Shown here one piece after another: positions 18,344-26,404 of a DNA stretch of 44,605 nt. Position 1 is the stretch's first letter. The number at the start of each line of letters is the position of its first letter. Below the pieces are notes generated by a model, which saw only the letters and a list, made by a program, of their open reading frames with translations, was not told the DNA's origin and did no database searches. Position numbers and translations under genes: made by a program. Source of the stretch: Frankiaceae bacterium (GTDB lineage Bacteria; Actinomycetota; Actinomycetes; JAFAQI01); the NCBI GenBank assembly GCA_030840525.1, contig JAVEEI010000164.1, positions 1 to 44,605 on the forward strand, written 5' to 3'.

Positions 18344-20077
18344 CTACGTCCGGGGGTCGTCGACGACCTCGGCACCGAGATCGCGCTGGAGCCGGGCGAG
18401 CGGGTCCTCGGTGTCTTGCTGCGGCCGCGGTGCGGCGCTGTCGGGGCCGGCCGGGTCGGGGTCCGCGGGGTCGGGGTCGGGCTCGCGCTCCGGCGACGGC
18501 TCCTCGTTGCCGAGCGACGGCGCGGTCGTCGACGCGCCGACGACGGCGTTGACCGAGACGTCGAGGCCGATGACGTCGCGCAGCGCCTCGCGCAGGAACT
18601 CCGCCTTGTCCGCGAACATCTTCGCGAGCTGCGCGGTCGTGAACGACAGCGTGATGGCCTTCGCGTCGACCGCACTCGGCTCCGCGTTGCGCAGCAGCGC
18701 GTTTGCGGTCTTGCTGCGGGTGTTGACCGCGTCGAGCAGGTCCGGCCAGATCCGGCGTAACGCCGGCAGGTCGAGACCCCCCGGCGCGGCGGGCGCCGGT
18801 GCCGGTTCGGGTGCGGGCTCCGGCGCCGGGGCCGGCTCGGGCTCCGCTACGGGCTCGGGCTCCGCCTCCACCTGGGGAGCCGGCGCGACCGGCGCTGCGG
18901 CGGGCGGTGCGCCCGTGACGGACAGCCGGCGTTCGAGCCGGTCGAGCCGGGCCAGCAACGCGCCGATGTCGCCGTCGCCGCCGGGCAGCAGCACCCGCGC
19001 GCAGGCGAGCTCGAGAACGAGCCGGGGCGACGTCGTACCGCGCATGTCGACCAGTGCCTGGGCCATGACGTCACCGGCCCGGGTGAGCGCCGCGCGGCCC
19101 AGCCGGCCGGCCTGGCTGCGCATCCGCTCGATGGTGTCGGCGGGCAGGTCGAGCAGGCCGGTCTCGCCCGCGTCGGTGACGGCGTCGAGGACGAGCAGGT
19201 CGCGGAACCGTTCGAGCAGGTCCTGGGCGAACCGGCGCGGGTCGATGCCGGCCTCGACGACCCGGTCGACCGCGCGGAACACCGAGGCGCCGTCAGCGGC
19301 GGCGAACGCGTCGACGGTCTCGTCGAGCAGCGCCGCGTCGGTGTAGCCGAGGATGGCGAGCGCGCGCGGGTAGCTGATGCCGCCGTCCTCGGCGCCGGCG
19401 GCGAGCTGGTCGAGGACCGACAGCGCGTCCCGCGCCGAGCCGGCCCCGGCACGTACGACGAGCGGCAGCACGAGCGGGTCGACGGTGATGCCTTCGCGGG
19501 CGCACAGGTCGGCGAGGAACTCGCGCAGGACGGCCGGCGGGATCAGCCGGAACCGGTAGTGGAAGGTGCGCGACTTGATCGTCGACAGAACCTTCTCCGG
19601 CTCGGTCGTCGCGAAGATGAACTTCACGTGCGGCGGCGGCTCCTCGACGACCTTGAGCAGCGCGTTGAACGCCGCCTGGCTGATCATGTGCGCCTCGTCG
19701 ATGATGTAGATCTTGTACGTCGAGGAGACCGGCGCGAAGAACGCGCGCTCGCGCAGGTCGCGGGCGTCGTCGACGAGGCCGTGCGACGCGGCGTCGATCT
19801 CGATGACGTCGAGGCTGCCGGGGCCGTTCGGCGCGAGCGCGACGCACGAGTCGCACTTCTCGCACGGGGTCGGCGTCGGGCCTTCGGCGCAGTTGAGCGA
19901 GCGGGCGAGGATGCGCGCGCTGGACGTCTTGCCGCAGCCGCGCGGGCCGCTGAACAGGTAGGCGTGGTGGATGCGGCCGGTGCGCAGCGCCGTCTGCAGC
20001 GGCTCGGTGACGTGCTCCTGCCCGACGACCTCGGCGAAGCTGCCGGGCCGGTACTTGCGGTAGAGGGCGAGAGACAC
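18344..20077 (-). CDS. dnaX: DNA polymerase III subunit gamma/tau
   Basis: A 577-residue clamp-loader ATPase. Walker A is [12 protein letters not shown] near residue 45. A zinc module has cysteines in [14 protein letters not shown]. Walker B is IIDEAH near 128. The arginine-finger region [12 protein letters not shown] and the clamp-loader collar follow. Residues about 395-440 are a long E-P-A-P repeat linker, and the C-terminal acidic tail should bind the polymerase alpha subunit. I see no slippery A-rich site, so only the long form is expected. The start is GTG at 20075-20077. The SRP RNA gene lies immediately upstream on the same strand. Confidence 0.95.
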   Translation of the reverse strand: MSLALYRKYRPGSFAEVVGQEHVTEPLQTALRTGRIHHAYLFSGPRGCGKTSSARILARSLNCAEGPTPTPCEKCDSCVALAPNGPGSLDVIEIDAASHGLVDDARDLRERAFFAPVSSTYKIYIIDEAHMISQAAFNALLKVVEEPPPHVKFIFATTEPEKVLSTIKSRTFHYRFRLIPPAVLREFLADLCAREGITVDPLVLPLVVRAGAGSARDALSVLDQLAAGAEDGGISYPRALAILGYTDAALLDETVDAFAAADGASVFRAVDRVVEAGIDPRRFAQDLLERFRDLLVLDAVTDAGETGLLDLPADTIERMRSQAGRLGRAALTRAGDVMAQALVDMRGTTSPRLVLELACARVLLPGGDGDIGALLARLDRLERRLSVTGAPPAAAPVAPAPQVEAEPEPVAEPEPAPAPEPAPEPAPAPAAPGGLDLPALRRIWPDLLDAVNTRSKTANALLRNAEPSAVDAKAITLSFTTAQLAKMFADKAEFLREALRDVIGLDVSVNAVVGASTTAPSLGNEEPSPEREPDPDPADPDPAGPDSAAPRPQQDTEDPLARLQRDLGAEVVDDPRT

Positions 20078-20101
20078 CGGCGGCCATCCTGGTTGTGATG
20101 T

Positions 20102-20192
20102 GGGACCCCTCGCGCACCCGCCAGAGCCCGCTTACCCTTGCTGCCTTCCGGCCCTGGGGGGGTTGGGCGGGGTAACGCCACACGAGGGGTCG
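20102..20192 (-). ncRNA. ffs: Small SRP RNA (4.5S type)
   Basis: On the minus strand, the hallmark domain IV reads GGCCGGAAGGCAGCAAGG, with the GGAA tetraloop and the asymmetric internal loop bound by Ffh. Terminal arms GACCCCTCG (20183-20191) and CGAGGGGTC (20104-20112) close a rod of about 90 nt. The gene lies just upstream of dnaX, as is common in actinobacteria. End points are estimated from the terminal stem. Confidence 0.9.
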
Positions 20193-20235
20193 GCGACCAC
20201 TGTAGTCCGGCGCTGCTCGCCCGGGCGGCCCCGCC

Positions 20236-20285
20236 GACTTGTCAGCACCTCCCGTGGCTATAGCAACGCGTGGCGCTGACAAGTC
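20236..20285. promoter_or_regulatory. 50-bp symmetric dyad between SRP RNA and tRNA-Ser
   Basis: Perfect 11-bp arms GACTTGTCAGC (20236-20246) and GCTGACAAGTC (20275-20285) flank the 8-bp palindrome GCTATAGC (20257-20264). Both spacers are exactly 10 nt and 6 of their 10 position pairs also match. All parts share one centre at 20260.5. TATAGC reads as a -10-like box on both strands, pointing to the two stable RNA genes. It may be a bidirectional promoter, a regulator site, or both. Confidence 0.5.
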
Positions 20286-20309
20286 GCGCGCCCAACTAGA
20301 CTTGCCGGC

Positions 20310-20398
20310 GGAGGATTCGCCTAGTTGGCCTAGGGCGCACGCTTGGAAAGCGTGTTGGGGGCAACCCCTCGCGAGTTCGAATCTCGCATCCTCCGCCA
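20310..20398 (+). tRNA. tRNA-Ser(GGA)
   Basis: Class II tRNA. Acceptor GGAGGAT (20310-20316) pairs with ATCCTCC (20388-20394), followed by G and an encoded CCA. The anticodon arm ACGCT-TGGAAAG-CGTGT contains GGA. A long variable arm, TGGGGGCAACCCC, follows, then the T arm with GTTCGAATC. No integrase or duplicated 3' end is seen nearby. Confidence 0.96.
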
Positions 20399-20431
20399 GG
20401 GCCTCGTACACACGCGCGGGACCGCCGTACG

Positions 20432-20725
20432 TCAGGGGCGGTCGACCGCGTGCGGCGGCCGGTTGAACTCGGGGTCCTGCGGCCCCTCCCACCCGGCCAG
20501 CCGGATCAGCCCGAGCCCCTCCGCGCGGTCGTTGTGCAAGACGTTCAGCCAGTACGTCTGCCGGGTCTCGCGGGCGCGCGCCTCGGCCCACGCCAGAACC
20601 TCCGGCACGTCGGCACCGTCGACCTGCCACTCGTCAGACGTCGAGCCGTCCCAGAAGTAGACGCGGTACGTCGGGTTCGGCCACTCCCAGACGGTGTCTC
20701 GCGGGTCGACCTGCACGGTGCGCAT
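20432..20725 (-). CDS. Conserved-looking small protein of unknown function
   Basis: A 97-residue soluble protein, rich in W, D and R, with no signal or membrane helix. Segments such as VWEWPNPTYRVYFWDG and VLAWAEARA suggest a small alpha/beta fold. I recognise no family. Its ATG is 3 bp after the stop of the CPBP protease gene, so the two are surely co-transcribed, and a linked role is possible. The stop lies 34 bp from the end of tRNA-Ser. Confidence 0.75.
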   Translation of the reverse strand: MRTVQVDPRDTVWEWPNPTYRVYFWDGSTSDEWQVDGADVPEVLAWAEARARETRQTYWLNVLHNDRAEGLGLIRLAGWEGPQDPEFNRPPHAVDRP

Positions 20726-20728
20726 GGG

Positions 20729-21943
20729 TCAGCTGGCCCTGAGGCTGCGGAGGATCGGGTCGAAGTCGGCCAGCGCTTTCGGGCTGCCGGCCGACCTGAA
20801 CACCAGCTCGTACGACGTCCCCGCGCGGAGCAGGAACACGACGACCGAAGGGTCGCGGCCGGTGACGGTGTCGACCTCCAGCAGCCGCCCGACCGGGAAC
20901 GCGACCTCCCGCAGCGTCAGCGGCTCGACGCCCGGGTTGGCGGCAGCGAACCGCGGGTTGCGCAGCTCGTCGGTGAGCCGGTCCATGCTCGACCCGTGCG
21001 GCGTCGGGTACGACGTCACCGCGATGGACGACCCGGACGGGCCGGTCAGGAACATCGCCGAGTGGCCGCCGAACACGACCTCCGGCGTGACGTGCGTGTC
21101 GGCGGTCCACCCCTGCGGCAGCGCGACGGACAACCCATCGGCAGTCGCCGTACCGCCACCGCCGAGCACAACCGTCGCGGCGGCCACGGCGAGGACGCCG
21201 TTGAAGCCGACGTGCGCCGCGATCGAGCAGGCCAGCCCGCGGCGCAGGTAGAGCCAGCCGAGCAGCAGCCCGAGCAGGAGGTAGTAGAGCAGCGGCACCA
21301 CGTTGAAGCTCAGGTGCCAGACCGCGAAGCCCGCCGCCGACACGAGCAGCGCGAGCGCGGTCCCGTGCGAACGGAACGACTCCAGCAGCAGCCCGCGGAA
21401 CAGCACTTCTTCGACCAGCGGAGCCGCGGCGCAACCGACGACGAACGCGGCGGCGAGGTGCGCGACGTCGCCCTCGCTCATCATCGCGACCATGCGCGGG
21501 TCCGGATTGAGGTAGCCGGCGGCCTGCGACACCGCCGCGAGGATCGCGCCCGACAGCGCCGCGCCGACCGCGAGTCCCAACACGATCCCGCCCGCGGGCG
21601 AGCCGACGGCCCAGCGCAGCCGGACCTTCGGCGTGATCTGGGTGACGACGAGCACACCGACGACCGCGTACACCGCCATCGTGAGCACCGCGGCGTACCG
21701 GATGTACGTCGCCTCGTCGAGCTCGGTACGCGACAGCCCGTACGACGCGAGCATCGCGACCGCACCGACCCCGATCGCGGCGACCGTCAGCAGGAACGCG
21801 CGGCGCGAGACCATCCGCCCGGACGGGCCGCCGTACGCCGGGCCGGCGACGGCGGGAACAGCGACGGCGAAGGGCGCGAAGCACTGGGCGCACCACGGCG
21901 CAGTCGGCGGCGACGCGGCGCCGCACAACGTGCAACTGCGCAC
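20729..21943 (-). CDS. CPBP-family intramembrane metalloprotease with zinc ribbon
   Basis: About 404 residues. The N-terminus has a small zinc ribbon, CTLCG and CAQC (about residues 4-21). Several membrane helices follow, with the CPBP motifs APLVEEVLFRG, FAVWHLSFN and HVGFNG, the Glu and His residues that form the active site in Abi/Rce1-type proteases. The last 130 residues form an extra domain after the final helix, with strands and no catalytic motif. The start is uncertain: GTG at 21943 is chosen because it keeps the zinc ribbon and drops an unlikely 36-residue N-terminal extension. Operon with the 97-residue protein. Divergent from the S53 peptidase. Confidence 0.85.
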   Translation of the reverse strand: MRSCTLCGAASPPTAPWCAQCFAPFAVAVPAVAGPAYGGPSGRMVSRRAFLLTVAAIGVGAVAMLASYGLSRTELDEATYIRYAAVLTMAVYAVVGVLVVTQITPKVRLRWAVGSPAGGIVLGLAVGAALSGAILAAVSQAAGYLNPDPRMVAMMSEGDVAHLAAAFVVGCAAAPLVEEVLFRGLLLESFRSHGTALALLVSAAGFAVWHLSFNVVPLLYYLLLGLLLGWLYLRRGLACSIAAHVGFNGVLAVAAATVVLGGGGTATADGLSVALPQGWTADTHVTPEVVFGGHSAMFLTGPSGSSIAVTSYPTPHGSSMDRLTDELRNPRFAAANPGVEPLTLREVAFPVGRLLEVDTVTGRDPSVVVFLLRAGTSYELVFRSAGSPKALADFDPILRSLRAS

Positions 21944-21996
21944 GAGGTGATGTCGGCAGGTCGGCTCGGCCGCTTGACGGAGGTCGGGAAACCCGC

Positions 21997-22010
21997 GCGT
22001 AAGCAAATGC
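21997..22010 (+). promoter_or_regulatory. GCGTAAGCAA element, S53 peptidase
   Basis: GCGTAAGCAAATGC, 89 bp upstream of the peptidase start, closely matching the distance seen before the six-cysteine paralogs. A TTGACG box lies 17 bp upstream of it. This copy is not part of the tandem duplication, so it supports a real shared element. Confidence 0.4.
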
Positions 22011-22053
22011 TCTCCCGGCCGGTAGCTATGTCGGGAGCGGACAACGTCCAAAA

Positions 22054-22067
22054 GGGACTTTCGTCGA
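22054..22067 (+). promoter_or_regulatory. Weak DevR-box-like site
   Basis: GGGACTTTCGTCGA matches the first 12 positions of the box at 35859 but loses the final C residues. It lies 32 bp upstream of the S53 start and within the CPBP/S53 divergent region. Could be a half-site or chance. Confidence 0.25.
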
Positions 22068-22098
22068 GATCCCGGGCTGAACCAACCAGGGAGAACAG

Positions 22099-24384
22099 GT
22101 GAAACGACTTCTCATGGGCGGCCTTGCCGTCGGCCTCACGACGCTGGTCGTGCCGGTCGCGCATGCCACCACCGCCGCGGCACCGTCGACGGTGCGCCTC
22201 GCCAACACCGTCGTACCGAACCTCGCGCGGGCGACGATGGTCGGCACCGTCCCCGGCTCGCAGCGCATCCAGGTCACCGTCGGCCTCGCGCACCCGAACC
22301 CCGCCGGCGAGCGGGCGCTCGAGCAGGCGATGTACGACAAGAGCAGCCCGGCGTACCACCGCTTCCTGACCCCCGCGCAGTATGCGTCGCGCTTCGGCGT
22401 CGACGCGGCCGAGTACAGCAAGGTCACCGACTGGCTGACCCGTGACGGCATGACCGTCGGCTACGCGAACCCGACCCGCACCCAGGTGCTCGTCGAGGGC
22501 ACCGTCGCGCAGGCGGAGAAGACGTTCGACGTCACGCTGAACAACTACACGGTCGGCGGCCGCAGGTTCCGGGCGAACCCGGCGCCGGCGCTCGCGCCGA
22601 CCGGCGTCGACGCGATCCTCGGCCTACAGACGGTCAGCAACTACGTGCTGCCGAAGGACACCGAAACCAAGCCGGCCAACGACATCTGCATCGTCGAGTG
22701 CGTCGGGTCGTTCACCCCGCAGGATCTCTGGAAGGCCTACCACCTGCCGTCGACCGACAAGGGCATGGGCGTCCGCACCGCCGTCATCGGCGAGGGCGAG
22801 ACGTCGACCGTCATCAGCGCGCTGCACAAGTTCGAGTTGGCCGACGGCCTGCGGACCGTGCCGACCCGCAGCGTGTTCGTCTCCAACGACAAGAGCGACA
22901 ACACCGGCGACGGCGAGTGGGAGATCGACAGCCAGGCAATTACCGGCATGGCGCCCGACCTCGAGCAGCTCGTCTTCTACATGTCGCAGGACCTCGCCTC
23001 GGTCAGCAACTCGATTTCCGCGTGGGTCAACGACACCGCCGGCCCGTCGATCGCGGACATGTCGATCGGTGGCTGCGAGACCCTGAACCTCGCGCTCGGC
23101 ACCCCGCTGGTCGAGGAGCCGCTGCTGCAGCAGGGCGCGCTCGAGGGCCGCTCGTTGTTCGTCTCCACGGGTGACACCGGCGGGTCGTGCCTGTTCTCGC
23201 CGCTGGTCAACACCAACGGCGTCGAGAACACCGGCGTCCCGAACCCGCAGTGGCCCTCGACCTCCGAGGCGGTCGTCGGCGTCGGCGGCACGGTGCTCTA
23301 CACCAGCCCGTCGACCGGCGAGCGGACGCTCGAGTACACGTGGACGCACGGCGGCGGTGGCACCAGCTCGTTCATCCCCGCGCCGGACTGGCAGAAGCCG
23401 ATCACGCTGATCAAGGCGCCGTGTACGACGGACTACACGTTGTCTCCGGTGTCGGGCTACGTCCCGTGCCGCGGCGTGCCGGACGTGTCGGCGCTGTCCG
23501 GTGACATCCTCACCAACGGCTACGCCACGTACGACCAGACCGGCACCCAAACCATCGGCGCCGGTACGTCGCTGGCCTCGCCGCTGTGGGCGGGCATGTG
23601 GGCGCGGGTGCAGGCTGCCTCGTCCACGCCGCTCGGCCTGGCGACGCCGCTGATCTACAACCTCGAGACCGGCGGCACGCTCGACGCGCTCACCGACATC
23701 TCCGTCGGCAGCAACGTCCAGTGGACGGCGCAGCCGCGGACGCCGGCGAACCCGACCGGCTGGGACTTCACCAACGGTCTGGGCGTCGCGGTCGGCGACA
23801 AGCTGACCACCGACATCGCCGGCAGCACCACGACGGTCGCGACGTCGGACGCGAGTCTGTCCGACACCACGGAGACGCAGACCGCGGCGGGCGCGAACCC
23901 GTGCGTCGGCACCGGCTCGTACGCCGACCCGCGCGGTGACGTCGTGCCGTTCCCGGCGGACGTCGACCTGACCGGGGCGACCATCGGCGACGTCGGCTCG
24001 AACCTCGTGTTCACGTCGACGGTGAGCAACCTGTCGGCGACGCCGCTGGCGAAGGAGTACGACTGGGACTTCAACGCCGGTACGGCGCACTTCGAGGTCG
24101 AGGGCGTGCTCGGCGTGGGCAAGGTCATGACGACCGCGCACCTCGTCGACGCGTCGTTCAACGACCTCGGCGGCTCGCTCACGGTGTCGACGTCCGGCAA
24201 CACCGTGACGGTGTCGATCCCGCTGTCCTCGTTCGACGCCGCGACCGGCCTCTCCGCCGGCGCGACGCTGAGCGGGGTCACGATGAACGCGGACATCATC
24301 GCCGGCCCGGGCGCGACCCCGGCCGACCTGCCGTTCATCATCGACCAGCTCGACGCGACCTCCTGCGGGAACGTCACGGCGTAG
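22099..24384 (+). CDS. Secreted S53 (sedolisin) peptidase
   Basis: A 761-residue acid-type serine peptidase. A signal peptide (KRLLMGGLAVG) is followed by a pro-kumamolisin activation domain to about residue 185. The catalytic domain shows Glu273 and Asp277 in GEWEIDSQ, the oxyanion Asp359 in STGDTGG, and Ser491 in GTSLASPLW, the Glu-Asp-Ser triad of the family. Residues about 600-761 form a separate C-terminal domain beginning GSYADPRGDV, similar to the GD domains at 4361 and 6478. S53 enzymes are exported as zymogens and self-cleave at low pH. GTG 22099 follows GGGAG. A strong terminator hairpin follows. Confidence 0.92.
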   Translation: MKRLLMGGLAVGLTTLVVPVAHATTAAAPSTVRLANTVVPNLARATMVGTVPGSQRIQVTVGLAHPNPAGERALEQAMYDKSSPAYHRFLTPAQYASRFGVDAAEYSKVTDWLTRDGMTVGYANPTRTQVLVEGTVAQAEKTFDVTLNNYTVGGRRFRANPAPALAPTGVDAILGLQTVSNYVLPKDTETKPANDICIVECVGSFTPQDLWKAYHLPSTDKGMGVRTAVIGEGETSTVISALHKFELADGLRTVPTRSVFVSNDKSDNTGDGEWEIDSQAITGMAPDLEQLVFYMSQDLASVSNSISAWVNDTAGPSIADMSIGGCETLNLALGTPLVEEPLLQQGALEGRSLFVSTGDTGGSCLFSPLVNTNGVENTGVPNPQWPSTSEAVVGVGGTVLYTSPSTGERTLEYTWTHGGGGTSSFIPAPDWQKPITLIKAPCTTDYTLSPVSGYVPCRGVPDVSALSGDILTNGYATYDQTGTQTIGAGTSLASPLWAGMWARVQAASSTPLGLATPLIYNLETGGTLDALTDISVGSNVQWTAQPRTPANPTGWDFTNGLGVAVGDKLTTDIAGSTTTVATSDASLSDTTETQTAAGANPCVGTGSYADPRGDVVPFPADVDLTGATIGDVGSNLVFTSTVSNLSATPLAKEYDWDFNAGTAHFEVEGVLGVGKVMTTAHLVDASFNDLGGSLTVSTSGNTVTVSIPLSSFDAATGLSAGATLSGVTMNADIIAGPGATPADLPFIIDQLDATSCGNVTA

Positions 24385-24402
24385 CTGCTCGCCGGCTCCA
24401 TC

Positions 24403-24443
24403 GGGGTTCCCACGCCCGTACTTCGGTACGGCGTGGGAACCCC
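24403..24443 (+). terminator. Strong hairpin terminator with TTCG loop
   Basis: GGGGTTCCCACGCC (24403-24416) pairs with GGCGTGGGAACCCC (24430-24443). Inside it, after one bulged C, GTAC-TTCG-GTAC closes the stem with a stable tetraloop. It lies 18 bp after the S53 stop. No T-run follows, which is usual for actinobacterial terminators. Confidence 0.8.
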
Positions 24444-24513
24444 GCGGCGTCTCTGCGCCAGCCGTCGAGTTGTGGACAGTCACGCCGGGCGCGGAAAAAT
24501 TCTGGCTACCTTC

Positions 24514-24521
24514 GCGTAAGC
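24514..24521 (+). promoter_or_regulatory. Shorter GCGTAAGC element before secreted pair
   Basis: GCGTAAGC followed by GCGATGCC, 67 bp before the gene at 24581. AAATTCT lies 11 nt upstream of CGTAAGC, the same spacing as in front of paralogs A and B. Confidence 0.3.
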
Positions 24522-24580
24522 GCGATGCCTTCTTTCCGGTATCTACCCGGTGAGGGGTTCAAGAGCGTGAGGGAGTCCCG

Positions 24581-25096
24581 ATGCGAACAGCAAGGCGCGT
24601 TGTCGCCGTCATCACGGCGTTGCTGGCCACCACGTTCCTGGCCACGGGGTCCGGCGGCCTGCCGGCCGCGCATGCGTCCGGTCCGGCCGCTATGGCGGAC
24701 GTCCCGGCGTACGGCAGCATCACGATCACCGACCCCGGCACTGGCCCGCGTGAGTCTTGGACGTACGACGGCGTGCTGGACTGCACGACATACACGCGCG
24801 GCCCCAGTGGCGCGCCGCAGTCGATCAAGGTCACCTGCAACGTCTCGCAGGGCCTGATCTCCAACCTCGACTGTCCGCTGATGATCGTGTCCCGCTGGAC
24901 GGAGAGCGTCGTCGGTGCCCGCGCCACGTGCGGGACGACGCTCGACATGGGCGTCGGCACGGACGGGATGGCCGAGGCCGACCTCGGTCATGTCTACGAC
25001 GCGATCACCTGCGAGGCGTACGTCAACGTCGGCGTGCTGGTCCCGCCGTACTCGGTGACCTGCGACGAGCCGGGACTGCCCGGCGACTCGCCATGA
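24581..25096 (+). CDS. Secreted protein of unknown function, first of a coupled pair
   Basis: A 171-residue protein with a signal peptide (MRTARRVVAVITALLATTFL, cut near AAHA). The mature chain has six cysteines in contexts LDCTT, VTCNV, LDCPL, ATCGT, ITCEA and VTCDE, close together and probably disulfide-bonded. Strand-rich sequence, no enzyme motif and no membrane anchor. ATG 24581 is the natural start of the signal. The stop codon overlaps the start of the next gene (ATGA), so both are translated from one message. Not recognised; it resembles the six-cysteine paralogs only in general character. Confidence 0.75.
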   Translation: MRTARRVVAVITALLATTFLATGSGGLPAAHASGPAAMADVPAYGSITITDPGTGPRESWTYDGVLDCTTYTRGPSGAPQSIKVTCNVSQGLISNLDCPLMIVSRWTESVVGARATCGTTLDMGVGTDGMAEADLGHVYDAITCEAYVNVGVLVPPYSVTCDEPGLPGDSP

Positions 25097-25887
25097 CGAC
25101 CCCGCGCAGGTTCGTGCCCATCGCGGCGGCCGTTCTGCTCGTCGCCGCGGGTCTCGTGCCGATGGCGCACGCAGCCGAGGAGCAGGCGATCGGCTGGATC
25201 CTCACCCGGGTCGGAAGCGCCGCCGAACCGATCGAGGGGAACCTCGCCGCCTCGGCCGTCTCGGACGAGTCGAGCGTGTTCATGTTCGCGGCGAGCGGTC
25301 GCGGCGCGAGCCGGCGGGTCGACTACCGGTTCACGACGACGACCGCGTCCTGGGGCGGCGACCAGTGGGTCCGGGTCAACCAGGATCCCGTTCCGTCGGT
25401 GCCGTGCCCGGCTGCGTGCGACAGCCCGGTCGGCTGGCAGTGGACCATCCCGGTCACGTCCAACAATCGCGCACTCTCGTCGACGGTCTATGTCGCGGCG
25501 TTCCACGTCCGCTTCACAACGCTCACGATCACCAGCCCGGGCTGGAAGGTCCACCGGTGGACCCCGACGTGGCAACAGCTCACGACCAGCAACTCGCGCG
25601 GCAGCACGATGGTGACCGCCGAGCACGAGGCCGTCGGCACCTACCGCGGCGGCGAGATCACCGGCGGTCGCTACGGCAGCGTCGCGTCGGTCGGGTTGCC
25701 CTGCGACATGTACGGCCTCGGAGACATGACTCTCACGGGCGGCACCCGGGCCCGGCACATGACCTGCACCGGCGCGAGCGGGACGGTCGACGGCTGGCCG
25801 AAACGGACCACGTGGCGGCTCACTGGCGCAATCACCGGAGCGGGTGCGGGCACCGACGTACTGATCGTCGTCGACTACCCGCGCTAG
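25093..25887 (+). CDS. Secreted protein of unknown function, second of a coupled pair
   Basis: A 264-residue protein starting at the ATGA overlap. The signal peptide is MTTPRRFVPIAAAVLLVAAG, cut near AHA. The body is beta-rich, with two cysteines in VPCPAACD, later LPCDM and MTCTG, and the repeated pattern SWGGDQWVRV, GYTRGGE-like turns and WRLTGAITGAG. No active-site motif or anchor is visible. Its tight coupling to the preceding secreted gene suggests that the two products act together. Function unknown. Confidence 0.75.
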   Translation: MTTPRRFVPIAAAVLLVAAGLVPMAHAAEEQAIGWILTRVGSAAEPIEGNLAASAVSDESSVFMFAASGRGASRRVDYRFTTTTASWGGDQWVRVNQDPVPSVPCPAACDSPVGWQWTIPVTSNNRALSSTVYVAAFHVRFTTLTITSPGWKVHRWTPTWQQLTTSNSRGSTMVTAEHEAVGTYRGGEITGGRYGSVASVGLPCDMYGLGDMTLTGGTRARHMTCTGASGTVDGWPKRTTWRLTGAITGAGAGTDVLIVVDYPR

Positions 25888-25912
25888 GAGTCCGGGCTGC
25901 GACCATGAGGCC

Positions 25913-26359
25913 ATGCCGTGGTGGGCCGACCTGCTGATCTCGCTCGGCGCCGCCGTGCTGGTCACCTGGGTCGCGCTGATCGTGGTGCTGTTGCGCTCGG
26001 GTCGCGGGCTCGGTGGTTTCGCCGAGGCGGCCCGGCTGCTGCCCGACGTCGTCCGGCTGGTCTCCCGGTTGGCTCGCGACGGCTCGCTGCCCCGCGGGGT
26101 GCGGATCCGGCTGTGGCTGCTGCTCGGTTACCTCGCCTCGCCGATCGACATCGTGCCCGACTTCGTGCCCGTCATCGGGTACGCCGACGACGCGCTCATC
26201 GTCGCGCTGACGTTGCGATCGGTGGTGCGGGCGGCGGGCAGCGAGCCGCTCGACCGGCACTGGCCCGGGACGGCGGACGGGCTCGCCGTCGTACGCCGCC
26301 TCGCCGGCATCTCGGGCGACGCGGCGGCGATGCCGGAAGCCCGACCCGGCGGCGGGTGA
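25913..26359 (+). CDS. DUF1232 (YkvA-like) membrane protein
   Basis: A 148-residue protein. One membrane helix near the N-terminus (residues 5-28) is followed by a DUF1232 core with the signature RLWLLLGYLASPIDIVPDFVPVIGYADDALIV at about 67-98. The aspartates in SPIDIVPD and GYADDA are the conserved family positions. The role of the family is unknown; some members are linked to membrane or stress functions. ATG 25913 lies 4 nt after ATGAGG. It stands alone between the secreted pair and the convergent histidine kinase. Confidence 0.85.
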   Translation: MPWWADLLISLGAAVLVTWVALIVVLLRSGRGLGGFAEAARLLPDVVRLVSRLARDGSLPRGVRIRLWLLLGYLASPIDIVPDFVPVIGYADDALIVALTLRSVVRAAGSEPLDRHWPGTADGLAVVRRLAGISGDAAAMPEARPGGG

Positions 26360-26404
26360 GACCGACTGGTTCGCCCGAGCCGTTGGTCGTCGGGCGCGGA
26401 CGCG

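Noticed and set aside
18344..20077. Programmed frameshifting in dnaX giving a gamma form.
   Set aside because: No A-rich slippery sequence or following stop in the -1 frame was seen in the expected region.
20310..20398. tRNA-Ser as an integration site of a mobile element.
   Set aside because: No integrase, no repeated tRNA 3' end and no phage-like genes occur near it; the flanks are housekeeping genes.
20472..20485. GGGTCCTGCGGCCC resembles a DevR box at 12 of 14 positions.
   Set aside because: It lies inside the coding end of the 97-residue protein, far from any start, and G/C-rich near matches are expected by chance.
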